Position numbers and translations under genes: made by a program. Source: Oceanihabitans sp. 2_MG-2023 (GTDB lineage Bacteria > Bacteroidota > Bacteroidia > Flavobacteriales > Flavobacteriaceae). From it: a stretch of 64,000 nucleotides of DNA. Under the pieces are notes generated by a model. It was not told the origin of the DNA. It ran no database searches and saw nothing but the letters and a program-made list of their open reading frames with translations. Of this stretch, positions 10,367 through 18,993 are shown in pieces. Where the stretch lies: assembly GCF_030547245.1 (NCBI RefSeq), contig NZ_JAUOQT010000005.1, positions 1-64,000 on the forward strand. The letters are read 5' to 3'. How positions within the stretch are numbered: position 1 is the first letter of the stretch; every line of letters starts with the position of its first letter.

Positions 10367-11905
10367 TTATAAGTTAAAACTAACAGACATAGTAATATTT
10401 GCGTTTTTGCTATCTAAATTTGTAGTATCTGTTAAACCAACTTGGTACAATTGATAATTAGTTTCTCTTTGCCATTGATCAAAAGTTAAATCAAGTTTTA
10501 GTTTTCCAAAATTATATCCTAAACCTAAAGAATAACCTGTTAAATCGCCGACGGTCTTTTCATCTTTGTATGGGCTTTCTTCTAATCTGTAACCTCCGCG
10601 TAAACTGAATTGTTTTATTTTATATTCGCCACCAATTTTATAGGTTGCAGCAGCGGTTAAACTTTCGTTTATAATATTATTCTGGTAAGAAAAGTACGTG
10701 TCAGAAGTTGGTCTAAATTTAGTATTGCTATACTCTTTTATAGAGTAATCAAAACTTAATAAGCCACGTGTTCCAAATACATAAGCTAAACTTCCTGTTA
10801 ATTTCCCTGGAGTTTGTAATTTATATTGTTCATATATGTTAATGACTCTAGGGTTAATATTCGCATTGGTAAAGGTGGTTTCATCTTCTAAAGTAATGCC
10901 ATCATAACTTAACGTTTTGATAGATTGACTGGTTTCATCTTCAATGGTATACCAAGTTGGTGTATCATAAGATAAACCAACTCTTAGGTTATCTGCAATT
11001 TTTAAAATACCACCAAGTTGTAAAGAAACTCCAGACCCAATAGTTTTTAAATTGTTTTGAAAACCAACCTCATTAATTAAAGAGCCTGTATTGTTATTTT
11101 CTTCAAATAAGTATGTGGAGCGTTCGTAGTTTATAAAATGTGTATTTAAGTTTACGCCTAAAAATAAGTTTTCTCCATATTGAGTAGAAGCGTTAATTGT
11201 AAATTTACCGTTATAACCAGTAGCAGCATATGTATATTCTTGATTGTATTCTCCATCTGCAATATTGGAGGTGTAAATAGTGTTTGCGTCTTCATTAATT
11301 TCAGGTTCTAAAATATAAGATTCATAACCTAAAAAAGCCTGTTGGTTTTGGTTTCCAAAGTTAATACCAATATCGCTATAGGCATCTGCATACGATTCTC
11401 CTTGAAAAGCAGAGATTTCATCTAACCTTAACCCGTTAGCATTTTCTAAAAAATAATTACCAATGGAGTTGTTATTATTTGTGCCATGAGCAAACCAATC
11501 ATTATTATAATCTTCAATTTTATTATAGCTAATTCCTAATGTGAATTTTTTCCATTTAGAATCAAGATTTCTATTTTCAAAAACAAAAGCCGCACCAATT
11601 TGATTTAAATCTATGTTAGAGTCTGAAGCATTATCCTTTCCATTAAAATATTGCGAATCTGTTTTATTGTTTTGATTAGAAAGCGATATTGAAATGTGGC
11701 TATCGTTAAATACCGAAGATCCTGCTGGGTTAATAGTTATTGCACTCATATCTCCTCCAAGAGCTCCAAAGGCTCCACTTAAACCTCTATATCTTGCAGT
11801 TCCTTGCACATCATCTTTAGCATAACGTAATGCGTCTGTAATGTCTTGTGCGTAAGATAATGACATAGATATAAAACTTATGCACAGTAAGATTTCTTTT
11901 TTCAT
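10367..11905 (-). CDS. OmpP1/FadL/TodX-family outer-membrane transporter
   Basis: 512 residues. A signal peptide (MKKEILLCISFISMSLSYAQ) is followed by the family's N-terminal hallmark: ALRYAKDDVQGTARYRGLSGAFGALGGDMSAITINPAGSS-type residues 24-66, as in FadL hatch/plug regions. The rest is a run of amphipathic beta strands ending in a C-terminal aromatic/hydrophobic strand (SVSFNL), as expected of an outer-membrane barrel. Known family role: diffusion of hydrophobic compounds such as fatty acids; substrate here unknown. A structured spacer separates it from the lipoprotein gene upstream on the same strand. Confidence 0.88.
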   Translation of the reverse strand: MKKEILLCISFISMSLSYAQDITDALRYAKDDVQGTARYRGLSGAFGALGGDMSAITINPAGSSVFNDSHISISLSNQNNKTDSQYFNGKDNASDSNIDLNQIGAAFVFENRNLDSKWKKFTLGISYNKIEDYNNDWFAHGTNNNNSIGNYFLENANGLRLDEISAFQGESYADAYSDIGINFGNQNQQAFLGYESYILEPEINEDANTIYTSNIADGEYNQEYTYAATGYNGKFTINASTQYGENLFLGVNLNTHFINYERSTYLFEENNNTGSLINEVGFQNNLKTIGSGVSLQLGGILKIADNLRVGLSYDTPTWYTIEDETSQSIKTLSYDGITLEDETTFTNANINPRVINIYEQYKLQTPGKLTGSLAYVFGTRGLLSFDYSIKEYSNTKFRPTSDTYFSYQNNIINESLTAAATYKIGGEYKIKQFSLRGGYRLEESPYKDEKTVGDLTGYSLGLGYNFGKLKLDLTFDQWQRETNYQLYQVGLTDTTNLDSKNANITMSVSFNL

Positions 11906-11933
11906 ATGTAAATAATTTAATTAGTATAAATAA

Positions 11934-11998
11934 AACGAGCTAACACCTCTGTATAGAATGGTTAGTTAGCTCGTTAGTATTTTTTTTTTTTTTTTTTT
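11934..11998. terminator. Hairpin plus 19-T tract
   Basis: An 11-bp stem (AACGAGCTAAC at 11934-11944 with its complement at 11965-11975) is followed on the plus strand by an uninterrupted run of 19 T (11980-11998). Both flanking genes run leftward, so it would act either as the end of the lipoprotein transcript (weaker T-rich tail on the minus strand) or against plus-strand transcription. Confidence 0.7.
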
Positions 11999-12008
11999 GA
12001 TTTGAATT

Positions 12009-12962
12009 TTATCTTCTTCTACTCGAAGAACTACTTCTGCTAGAACTACTTCTACTCGAGGAGCTGCTTCTGCTTGAAGAAGATCTAGATATAGAACTGT
12101 TTCTATTTGTTGAAGATCTTGGTGTTGAATACGAGTTATTTCTTGGTGTTGTTCTATTTGTGTTGGTTCTAGGGCTTCTTGTAGTAGTAGTTTTAACTCT
12201 ACGTTTTGTAGTTGTAGAAGTATTTGTTCTTGGTCTAGTCGAATTTTGAGTTGTTGTTGTATTACCTCGTCTTGTCGTTGTTGTACCAACTCTAGATCTA
12301 GTTGTGTTACTTCTATTTATCGTGCTATTTCTTCTATTAATAGCATTGTATCTGCTTAAAGTGTTTCCGCGTCTTGAGTTGTGATATGCAACGCTATTTC
12401 TACCGTAGTAATGGTGATTACCGTAGTTATTCCAATATGGAGAGTTGTAATATCCTCCATAGCCATAAAATCCACCATAATAAGGAGATCCCCAAAAAGG
12501 ATCATAAAATCCTGAATATCCCCAGCCCCAGCCAGTATTCCAGTAAGGAGAATATCCGTATCCATATGGTCTATACCAATTATTATAACCGAAGGCACCA
12601 AAATTAGAATAGACGTTAATAGTTACATCATTTGTGTCTTGTCCCCAACCTGCGTATGATTCTTGTTCTGTATTATCTTGTTCAACATAGTTACCTTCGT
12701 AGGAATCAATATCTGTAAAAACAGCATTTTCATCCGTTATATAATCATATTCAGTAGATTTTTCTTTAAAATAGTTTTGATAGTAAACGCTATTGTCATT
12801 TTGCGCTACATCATTTTGTTCTACAGTTTTTTCACTTGAACCATAAATGCCATCATTATCTTCGCTAACATATTGTGAAGAGCCACAAGAACTCACTACA
12901 AAAGCAATAGCTAATACTGCTAAAAATGGTATTTGGGTTTTGGTATAATTTTTAAATTGCAT
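12009..12962 (-). CDS. Tyr/Gly-rich, Ser/Arg-tailed lipoprotein, unknown function
   Basis: About 317 residues from ATG 12962, preferred over an upstream TTG because it starts a lipoprotein signal (LAVLAIAFVVSSC, Cys near residue 26). Then comes an acidic Asp/Asn/Glu-rich segment, a Tyr/Gly/Trp-rich middle (YGYGYSPYW, YYGGFYGYGGYY-like runs), an Arg/Thr/Asn-rich part, and a tail of almost only Ser and Arg. Such proteins are conserved in flavobacteria beside proS, but I know no assigned function. The charge switch from acidic to strongly basic suggests binding to polyanions or cell wall; this is inference. Confidence 0.8.
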   Translation of the reverse strand: MQFKNYTKTQIPFLAVLAIAFVVSSCGSSQYVSEDNDGIYGSSEKTVEQNDVAQNDNSVYYQNYFKEKSTEYDYITDENAVFTDIDSYEGNYVEQDNTEQESYAGWGQDTNDVTINVYSNFGAFGYNNWYRPYGYGYSPYWNTGWGWGYSGFYDPFWGSPYYGGFYGYGGYYNSPYWNNYGNHHYYGRNSVAYHNSRRGNTLSRYNAINRRNSTINRSNTTRSRVGTTTTRRGNTTTTQNSTRPRTNTSTTTKRRVKTTTTRSPRTNTNRTTPRNNSYSTPRSSTNRNSSISRSSSSRSSSSSRSSSSRSSSSSRRR

Positions 12963-13063
12963 ATCTATTAAGATTTTATTGTTGAACAATACAAAAATAG
13001 TTAGTTTTGCTGAACTATTTCATTATTTAACATAGTCACAATATTTGTGCCAAAACCCTGTAT

Positions 13064-14542
13064 ATGAGCAAAAAACTAACAAGTAGAGCAGAAGATTATT
13101 CAAAATGGTATAACGAACTGGTTGTAAAGGCTGACTTGGCCGAGAATTCAGCAGTTCGTGGATGCATGGTAATTAAGCCATATGGATATGCTATTTGGGA
13201 AAAAATGCAAGCAGAATTAGATAAAATGTTTAAGGAAACAGGGCATCAAAATGCATATTTCCCACTTTTTGTCCCTAAAAGCTTGTTTGAAGCAGAAGAA
13301 AAAAATGCAGAAGGCTTTGCTAAAGAGTGTGCTGTTGTAACGCATTATAGATTACAAAACGATCCTGATAATCCAGGTAAACTTCGTGTAGATCCAGAAG
13401 CAAAACTAGAAGAAGAACTAGTAGTAAGACCAACTAGTGAGGCTATTATTTGGAGCACTTTTAAAGGTTGGATTCAATCGTATAGAGATTTACCATTATT
13501 AATTAATCAATGGGCTAATGTTGTACGTTGGGAAATGCGTACCCGTTTATTTCTTCGTACTGCAGAATTTTTATGGCAAGAAGGGCATACCGCACATGCC
13601 ACAAAAGGGGAAGCATTAAAAGAAGCTGAGTTAATGAATAATGTGTACGCAACTTTTGCTGAAAATTTCATGGCTATTCCAGTTGTAAAAGGAGTAAAAA
13701 CGGAAAGTGAACGTTTTGCAGGTGCAGATGAAACTTACTGTATAGAAGCTTTAATGCAAGATGGAAAAGCTTTACAAGCTGGTACTTCTCACTTTTTAGG
13801 GCAGAATTTCGCTAAAGCGTTCGATGTAAAATTCACCTCTAAAGAAGGTACTAAAGATTACGTATGGGCCACTTCATGGGGAGTTTCTACTCGATTAATG
13901 GGGGCATTAATAATGACACATAGTGACGATGAAGGATTAGTATTGCCTCCAAGCTTAGCTCCAAACCAAGTAGTTATAGTTCCTATATATAAGACAGACG
14001 AACAGTTTGAAGAAGTTAGTAAAATAGCTAATCTTATAAAAAGTGATTTGAATGCTAAAGGAGTTTCTGTAAAGTATGATAATAGAGATACGCATAGACC
14101 AGGCGCTAAATTTGCACAGCATGAATTACAAGGTGTACCATTACGTATTGCTATTGGACCAAAAGATTTAGAAAATGGTACTGTAGAGATTGCTAGACGA
14201 GATACCAAAACGAAAGAAGTAATTGCATTAGATAATTTAACATCTACTGTGGAGAATTTATTAGAAGAAATCCAGAATAGTTTATATAAAAAAGCATTAG
14301 ATTATAGAGATTCTCATATTACTGAAGTAGAAAATTTTGATGATTTTAAAAATATTTTAAAAAATAAAGGAGGGTTTATTTCTGCACATTGGGATGGCAC
14401 AATAGAAACGGAAGATAAGATAAAAGAAATTACAAAAGCTACAATACGTTGTATACCAGTAGATACAAAAGAAGAAGAAGGGAAATGTGTGTTTACAGGA
14501 AACCCTTCTAAACGTAGAGTATTGTTTGCAAAAGCATATTAA
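13064..14542 (+). CDS. proS: Prolyl-tRNA synthetase (archaeal/eukaryote-like type)
   Basis: 492 residues, the length of the short ProRS type without the editing insertion of E. coli ProRS. Class II synthetase motifs are visible: the RPTSE motif at residues 122-126, motif 2 around R155-E157 running into [14 protein letters not shown], and motif 3 near [16 protein letters not shown]. It then has the anticodon-binding domain ([19 protein letters not shown]) and a C-terminal extension ending in KAY. It attaches proline to tRNA-Pro in the cytoplasm. Divergent from the lipoprotein gene, with a 101-bp shared upstream region. Confidence 0.97.
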   Translation: MSKKLTSRAEDYSKWYNELVVKADLAENSAVRGCMVIKPYGYAIWEKMQAELDKMFKETGHQNAYFPLFVPKSLFEAEEKNAEGFAKECAVVTHYRLQNDPDNPGKLRVDPEAKLEEELVVRPTSEAIIWSTFKGWIQSYRDLPLLINQWANVVRWEMRTRLFLRTAEFLWQEGHTAHATKGEALKEAELMNNVYATFAENFMAIPVVKGVKTESERFAGADETYCIEALMQDGKALQAGTSHFLGQNFAKAFDVKFTSKEGTKDYVWATSWGVSTRLMGALIMTHSDDEGLVLPPSLAPNQVVIVPIYKTDEQFEEVSKIANLIKSDLNAKGVSVKYDNRDTHRPGAKFAQHELQGVPLRIAIGPKDLENGTVEIARRDTKTKEVIALDNLTSTVENLLEEIQNSLYKKALDYRDSHITEVENFDDFKNILKNKGGFISAHWDGTIETEDKIKEITKATIRCIPVDTKEEEGKCVFTGNPSKRRVLFAKAY

Positions 14543-14576
14543 TTTAATTTTTTTTTAAAAAAAATTAGTTTAGCTA

Positions 14577-14606
14577 TTGCAACACTTAAAAATAGTTGTA
14601 TTTTTG
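14577..14606 (+). promoter_or_regulatory. Promoter P1, Bacteroidota sigma-A type
   Basis: TTG at 14577-14579, a 19-nt spacer, and TATTTTTG at 14599-14606 match the Bacteroidota consensus TTG-N17-23-TANNTTTG. It lies 88 nt before tRNA-Glu and upstream of a second promoter with identical spacing. Confidence 0.6.
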
Positions 14607-14644
14607 CACCCGCAATGGAAACGTTGTAAGTTTTTTGAAAAGTA

Positions 14645-14674
14645 TTGCAAGTTTAAAAATAATGTTTATATTTG
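14645..14674 (+). promoter_or_regulatory. Promoter P2 for tRNA-Glu / rpsT
   Basis: TTG at 14645-14647, a 19-nt spacer, and TATATTTG at 14667-14674 give a near-perfect consensus. The tRNA begins 19 nt after the -7 element, consistent with a short processed leader. Confidence 0.75.
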
Positions 14675-14693
14675 CATTCTCAAAAGCAAAAAT

Positions 14694-14765
14694 GGCCCGT
14701 TCGTCTATCGGCTAGGACGCCAGGTTTTCATCCTGGTAAGAGGGGTTCGATTCCCCTACGGGCTA
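14694..14765 (+). tRNA. tRNA-Glu (anticodon TTC)
   Basis: 72 nt. Acceptor arms GGCCCGT and ACGGGCT pair with a G-U first pair, with discriminator A. The anticodon stem CCAGG/CCTGG encloses loop TTTTCAT with anticodon TTC at 14727-14729. The T arm is GGGG-TTCGATT-CCCC. CCA is not encoded. It sits just before rpsT and is probably cotranscribed. Confidence 0.96.
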
Positions 14766-14796
14766 CAATTTTTTAATAAAAGAAAAGAACAAACAA

Positions 14797-15048
14797 ATGG
14801 CAAATCATAAGTCAGCGTTAAAAAGAATTAGAAGTAACGAAGCTAAACGTTTAAGAAATAAGTATCAGCATAAAACTACTCGTAATGCGATTAAGAAATT
14901 ACGTGAGTTAACAGATAAAAAAGAAGCAGAAACAATGTTTCCTTCAGTTGTGTCTATGTTAGATAAATTAGCTAAGAAAAACGTTATACATGCTAATAAA
15001 GCAGCTAACCTTAAATCTGGTTTAGCAAAGCACGTTGCAGCTTTATAG
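14797..15048 (+). CDS. rpsT: 30S ribosomal protein S20
   Basis: 83 residues, the family's usual length. The start [19 protein letters not shown] and the Lys/Arg/Ala-rich helical composition, with a late [13 protein letters not shown] motif, are diagnostic of bacterial S20, which binds 16S rRNA early in 30S assembly. It follows tRNA-Glu by 31 bp and is closed by a strong terminator. Confidence 0.97.
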   Translation: MANHKSALKRIRSNEAKRLRNKYQHKTTRNAIKKLRELTDKKEAETMFPSVVSMLDKLAKKNVIHANKAANLKSGLAKHVAAL

Positions 15049-15073
15049 GTTTGTAAGTTCTACAAAAAAATAT

Positions 15074-15104
15074 AAAAGCTTCTCCATTAGGAGGAGCTTT
15101 TTTT
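15074..15104 (+). terminator. Intrinsic terminator of rpsT
   Basis: Stem AAGCTTCTCC with GGAGGAGCTT (one G-U pair), ATTA loop at 15086-15089, and a run of seven T. Confidence 0.9.
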
Positions 15105-15127
15105 GTTATCTATATTTTTCATGTGTA

Positions 15128-15222
15128 GTTGCGTTAGCGATAGTAATGGTTAGCTTTTGGCGAGCATAAGCTTCGAGCCAAAACTAGTAATGTATAGCGC
15201 GACCCTTGTGGTAACGCCCAAG
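15128..15222. repeat. REP-like extragenic palindrome
   Basis: An approximately 90-bp element between rpsT and rho with nested inverted repeats: GCGTTA (15131-15136) with TAACGC (15212-15217), and TTTTGGC (15155-15161) with GCCAAAA (15177-15183). It is clearly more GC-rich than its surroundings. From memory, very similar GCGTTAGCGAT...CGCCC elements are dispersed through flavobacterial genomes; that is recollection, not a search. Confidence 0.6.
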
Positions 15223-15252
15223 AAATAATAAAAGAGATGAATATATGGTGTA

Positions 15253-15290
15253 TAAAAAAGCCTTGGGAAATAATATCTCAAGGCTTTTAT
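15253..15290. terminator. Intrinsic terminator of rho
   Basis: A perfect 10-bp stem AAAAGCCTTG (15256-15265) with CAAGGCTTTT (15279-15288), flanked by A-rich and T-rich tracts. On the minus strand it directly follows the rho stop codon. Confidence 0.85.
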
Positions 15291-15310
15291 TTATACTAAT
15301 AGAAGAGGTT

Positions 15311-16978
15311 TTATCCGTTCATAGAGATTAAGAACTCCTCATTGTTTCTGGTTTGTTTAAATCTATCGTTTATAAATTCCATAGCTTCTACAGGATTCAT
15401 ATCGGCAAGATATTTACGCATTACCCACATTCTTTTAATAGTCGTTTCGTCTAATAGAATGTCATCACGACGTGTACTTGAAGAGGTAAGGTCGATAGCA
15501 GGGAAAATTCTACGGTTAGATATTTTTCTATCTAATTGTAGCTCCATATTACCTGTTCCTTTAAACTCTTCGAAGATAACTTCGTCCATTTTAGATCCTG
15601 TTTCAGTTAATGCAGTAGCAATGATGGTTAAAGATCCTCCGTTTTCAATGTTACGTGCAGCACCAAAGAAACGTTTTGGTTTGTGTAATGCATTCGCATC
15701 GACACCACCACTTAGTATTTTCCCGGATGCCGGTTGTACGGAATTATATGCTCGTGCTAAACGTGTTATGGAGTCTAATAGTATTACTACATCGTGGCCA
15801 CACTCTACAAGGCGCTTTGCTTTTTCTAAAACTATATTTGCGATTTTTACGTGCTCGTGTGCTTCTTTATCAAAAGTTGAGGCAACTACTTCGCCACGAA
15901 CATTACGTTGCATGTCTGTTACTTCTTCTGGTCTTTCATCAATTAGTAAAATCATTTGATATACTTCTGGATGATTTGCAGCAATTGCATTTGCAACATC
16001 TTTAAGTAACATGGTTTTACCCGTTTTTGGTTGCGATACTATCATACCACGTTGTCCTTTACCTATTGGTGCGAACAAATCCATGATTCGAGTAGAAATA
16101 GTGGCTTGTTTTTCGGCAATATTAAATTTTTCTTGTGGAAATAATGGTGTTAAATGCTCGAAAGCAACGCGATCTCTAACTACATTTGGATCTTGCCCAT
16201 TTATTTTACTTACTTTAATTAGTGGAAAATATTTTTCGCCTTCTTTTGGAGGACGAACATTTCCTAAAACAGTATCACCAACTTTTAATCCGAATAAGCG
16301 AATTTGAGATTGCGATACATAAATATCATCTGGAGAGGATAAGTAGTTGTAATCTGAAGAACGTAAAAAACCATAACCGTCTTGCATGACATCTAATACA
16401 CCTTCACTTTCTATAATGGCATCAAATTCGAAATCTGGTTCTCTGTAACGATTTCTTGTGTCTTTATTACCGTTGTTTCCAGCGTTTTTGTTTTGATTTT
16501 TATGTTGTGGTTTCTTATTTTCTCTAGGCTTGTCTGCTCTTTCCGTTTTATTGTTATTAGGATTAGCTTCCTTTTTATCTTTTTGAGGTTCTCTTTTTGC
16601 CTGTGGCTTAACTCTTGGTTTTGGTTGTTGTTTAGCCTGAGGTTTTGGTTGGTGCTTTGGTTTGTTTTCTACTGTGGTTTCTGTAGCAGCAACTTCTTCC
16701 TTTTTTTCTGGAGTTTTTGGCGTTGTTTTTTGAGCAGCAGGCTTTTTAGTAGCAGGTTTTTGTACTCTTTGTCTAGGTTTTTTTACTGTTGTATTTTCAA
16801 CAGGTTTTGCAACAGCAGCAACAGCGGCTACAGCTTTTGGGTTTGCAGCTTGATGATCCAGTATTTGGTATACTAAATCTAATTTTTTTAAAGTACGATA
16901 CTTAGATACGTTTAAAGTTTTTGCAATTTCCTGTAACTCAGGAAGTTTCATTTCTTTTAATTGTGTGATTTCAAACAT
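15311..16978 (-). CDS. rho: Transcription termination factor Rho
   Basis: 555 residues, longer than the E. coli 419. The Rho_N helical domain is at residues 1-50 ([19 protein letters not shown]). A disordered Ala/Pro/Lys/Gln/Asn-rich insertion covers residues 55-175. Then comes the RNA-binding cold-shock fold ([14 protein letters not shown]) and the RecA-like ATPase with Walker A QPKTGKT near residue 315, [10 protein letters not shown], and the Q-loop/R-loop region ([15 protein letters not shown]). It is a hexameric RNA helicase that ends transcription. The long charged insertion is typical of Bacteroidota Rho. Its plus-strand shadow frames are low-complexity artefacts. Confidence 0.97.
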   Translation of the reverse strand: MFEITQLKEMKLPELQEIAKTLNVSKYRTLKKLDLVYQILDHQAANPKAVAAVAAVAKPVENTTVKKPRQRVQKPATKKPAAQKTTPKTPEKKEEVAATETTVENKPKHQPKPQAKQQPKPRVKPQAKREPQKDKKEANPNNNKTERADKPRENKKPQHKNQNKNAGNNGNKDTRNRYREPDFEFDAIIESEGVLDVMQDGYGFLRSSDYNYLSSPDDIYVSQSQIRLFGLKVGDTVLGNVRPPKEGEKYFPLIKVSKINGQDPNVVRDRVAFEHLTPLFPQEKFNIAEKQATISTRIMDLFAPIGKGQRGMIVSQPKTGKTMLLKDVANAIAANHPEVYQMILLIDERPEEVTDMQRNVRGEVVASTFDKEAHEHVKIANIVLEKAKRLVECGHDVVILLDSITRLARAYNSVQPASGKILSGGVDANALHKPKRFFGAARNIENGGSLTIIATALTETGSKMDEVIFEEFKGTGNMELQLDRKISNRRIFPAIDLTSSSTRRDDILLDETTIKRMWVMRKYLADMNPVEAMEFINDRFKQTRNNEEFLISMNG

Positions 16979-17176
16979 TATGTTGAATTGAATATTTTGT
17001 GTTAGATAAAGAATTTGAATTATTTTGAAGAAAATAGATCTTATTCTGAAGAATTAACAAAGTATAACCGTGTATGTTACATATTGTTATTGCAATTATA
17101 CAACTTTATTTTAAGTTTTTCCGCTCTTTTTATAAAAGAAACTGTTATTTTTGTTGTCGATAATTTAAAGAATTTT

Positions 17177-17587
17177 ATGATTCAACGTATACAAAGTATT
17201 TATCTATTATTTGCAGCTGGAGTTTCTGCAGGTTTAACTTTTGTCTTTAATTTATGGACAACTGTAAATGATACTTTAGTTTTTGCTAAAGATAATATGT
17301 TGTATTTTGGATTGTTTTTAGGCTCTGCAGCTTTGTCTTTAATATCTATATTTTTGTTTAAAAATAGGAAGTCGCAATTTATGTTGGGACGACTTAACAT
17401 CATATTAAACTTTATTTTACTAGGATTATTTGTGTATCAATCGCTAAACATATCTGGAGAGACTAACGTTTCTGAGAAAGGTATTGGGATTTTTCTTCCT
17501 ATTATTTCTATCGTGTTATTAGTTTTAGCTAATAAGGCCATTAAGAAGGATGAAGATCTTGTAAAATCTGTGGATAGATTACGATAA
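17177..17587 (+). CDS. DUF4293-family membrane protein
   Basis: 136 residues from ATG 17177, which gives the usual family start MIQRIQSIYLLFAAG; the longer frame upstream lacks such a start. It has four hydrophobic segments (about residues 6-27, 42-62, 73-92 and 105-122) with short loops and a charged C-terminus (NKAIKKDEDLVKSVDRLR). The gene is commonly adjacent to rho in flavobacteria. Inner-membrane location is expected; function is unknown. Confidence 0.85.
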   Translation: MIQRIQSIYLLFAAGVSAGLTFVFNLWTTVNDTLVFAKDNMLYFGLFLGSAALSLISIFLFKNRKSQFMLGRLNIILNFILLGLFVYQSLNISGETNVSEKGIGIFLPIISIVLLVLANKAIKKDEDLVKSVDRLR

Positions 17588-17616
17588 ACCTATCATCTTA
17601 GTAGTATTAGTGCGTG

Positions 17617-17646
17617 AGCCCAAGGTGAAGATCTTGGGCTTTTTTA
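17617..17646. terminator. Bidirectional terminator
   Basis: Stem AGCCCAAG (17617-17624) with CTTGGGCT (17633-17640) and six following T, between the convergent DUF4293 and phosphoesterase genes. Confidence 0.88.
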
Positions 17647-18135
17647 TTTTTTAAACTCTATGACTTCGAGGTCTTTTATATTATCGCCATCAATTACAAA
17701 ACGCAACATAGTTCTTACTTTATGAAAACCATGCTTGCCAGCTGCTCCAGGATTCATATGTAAAAGATTTAATTTTTTGTCTTGCATTACTTTTAAAATG
17801 TGCGAGTGCCCAGAAATAAAAAGTTTAGGTGGATTTTTTTTTATTGCTTCTCGTATTCTAAGATCATATCTATTTGGATAGCCTCCAATATGCGTAATCC
17901 AAACATCTACCCCTTCACATATAAATCTATTGTTTTCTGGGAATTCCATTCTTGCTTTGTCGTTATCAATGTTTCCAAAAACAGCACGTAATGGTTTTAG
18001 TTTTTTAATAGCATCTGTAACCTTTAATTCGCCTATATCTCCTGCATGCCATACTTCATCAGCTTGTTTTACATATTTTAATATGGCATCGTCTATAAAA
18101 CTATGGGTGTCTGAAAGTAGTAGGATCTTTTTCAT
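17644..18135 (-). CDS. YfcE/MJ0936-type metallophosphoesterase
   Basis: 163 residues, a compact calcineurin-like phosphoesterase. Metal-binding motifs appear in order: SDTH (residues 8-11), AGDIGE (about 31-36), GNIDND (about 54-59), THIGG (about 81-85) and SGHSH (about 109-113). These bind two metals for phosphodiester hydrolysis; the substrate is unknown. It probably is cytosolic (no signal peptide). A 22-bp repeat element lies 3 bp upstream of its start codon. Confidence 0.92.
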   Translation of the reverse strand: MKKILLLSDTHSFIDDAILKYVKQADEVWHAGDIGELKVTDAIKKLKPLRAVFGNIDNDKARMEFPENNRFICEGVDVWITHIGGYPNRYDLRIREAIKKNPPKLFISGHSHILKVMQDKKLNLLHMNPGAAGKHGFHKVRTMLRFVIDGDNIKDLEVIEFKK

Positions 18136-18138
18136 GCT

Positions 18139-18160
18139 TTATTTCCGTGAAAACGAAAAT
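18139..18160. repeat. Short extragenic palindrome, copy 1
   Basis: A 22-bp sequence with core TTTCCGTGAAAACGAAA (imperfect stem around a GAAA loop) directly upstream of the phosphoesterase start. An identical 22-bp copy lies at 33781-33802. Confidence 0.7.
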
Positions 18161-18191
18161 CTCTTTATTAATTAACTTTTTTTTGAAATTT

Positions 18192-18217
18192 AAAGATAGA
18201 TTAAAATTCTATCTTTG
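18192..18217. promoter_or_regulatory. Palindrome overlapping the truA -7 element
   Basis: A perfect 9-bp inverted repeat, AAAGATAGA (18192-18200) and TCTATCTTT (18208-18216), overlaps TATCTTTG (18210-18217), a TANNTTTG-type -7 box 27 bp before truA. It could be an operator or a leader hairpin; this is inference. Confidence 0.45.
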
Positions 18218-18243
18218 CCTTTTTACAAAAATACTACTTTAGC

Positions 18244-18993
18244 TTGAAATATTTTTTACAACTTTCTTATAATGGTTCTGCATATCATGGTTGGCAAAAT
18301 CAACCAAATGCTATAACGGTACAAGAGGTTATAGAAAAATCGTTATCTATTTTATTAAAAGAAAACACAGCAATTGTTGGAGCAGGTCGTACAGATGCTG
18401 GAGTTCATGCTTCTCAAATGTTTGCGCATTTTACTACAGAAACACCTTTTTTAGAAAAAGATTTGGTGTATAAGCTAAATGCCTTGTTGCCAAAAGATAT
18501 TGCTGTTTTTACTGTTTTTAAAGTAAAAGATGATGCCCATGCTAGGTTTCATGCCCAAAGTAGGGCCTATTTGTATCGAATTTCATTACAAAAAGATGTA
18601 TTTAATTTTGATACAGCATATTATGTGCGACCTAAATTAGATATGGATAAAATGCAGGAAGCATCTCAAATTTTATTACAATACACAGATTTTCAGTGCT
18701 TTTCTAAAAGTAATACAGATGTAAACACGTATAATTGTAATATTATGTTTGCAGAATGGAAATTAGTAAATCAGGAATTACGATTTACTATAAAAGCAGA
18801 TCGGTTTTTACGCAATATGGTTAGAGCAATTGTTGGTACTTTAATAAATGTTGGATTAGGTAAAATAGAAGTGGAAAGTTTGCATAGTATAATTAAATCT
18901 AAAAACAGGAGTGAAGCTGGTTATTCTGTTCCAGGGCATGCACTTTACTTAACAGAAGTCGCTTACCCAGAGTCTATAAAATATGATAAATAA
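18244..18993 (+). CDS. truA: tRNA pseudouridine(38-40) synthase
   Basis: 249 residues. The catalytic motif GAGRTDAGVHA carries the nucleophile Asp51. Other family motifs are YNGSAYHGWQ near the start and RFLRNMVRAIVGTL near residue 190. It makes pseudouridine in the anticodon arm of tRNAs. The start is TTG 18244: no ATG or GTG lies in frame before the conserved first strand (KYFLQLSYNG). Its last 11 bases overlap the ABC exporter gene, so the two are translationally coupled. Confidence 0.96.
   Translation: MKYFLQLSYNGSAYHGWQNQPNAITVQEVIEKSLSILLKENTAIVGAGRTDAGVHASQMFAHFTTETPFLEKDLVYKLNALLPKDIAVFTVFKVKDDAHARFHAQSRAYLYRISLQKDVFNFDTAYYVRPKLDMDKMQEASQILLQYTDFQCFSKSNTDVNTYNCNIMFAEWKLVNQELRFTIKADRFLRNMVRAIVGTLINVGLGKIEVESLHSIIKSKNRSEAGYSVPGHALYLTEVAYPESIKYDK

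Noticed and set aside
11966..12289. 107-residue Gln/Leu-rich minus-strand ORF
   Set aside because: It is another frame of the repetitive Ser/Arg and Thr/Arg codons of the lipoprotein gene and ends in the poly-T tract; its composition reflects the repeat, not a protein.
14577..14810. 77-residue ORF covering tRNA-Glu
   Set aside because: It reads through the tRNA and both promoters; the tRNA structure explains the sequence.
16493..16876. Phe/Trp/Leu/Ser-rich plus-strand ORF inside rho
   Set aside because: Reverse-strand shadow of the Lys/Gln/Pro-rich insertion of Rho; no start signal and no independent features.
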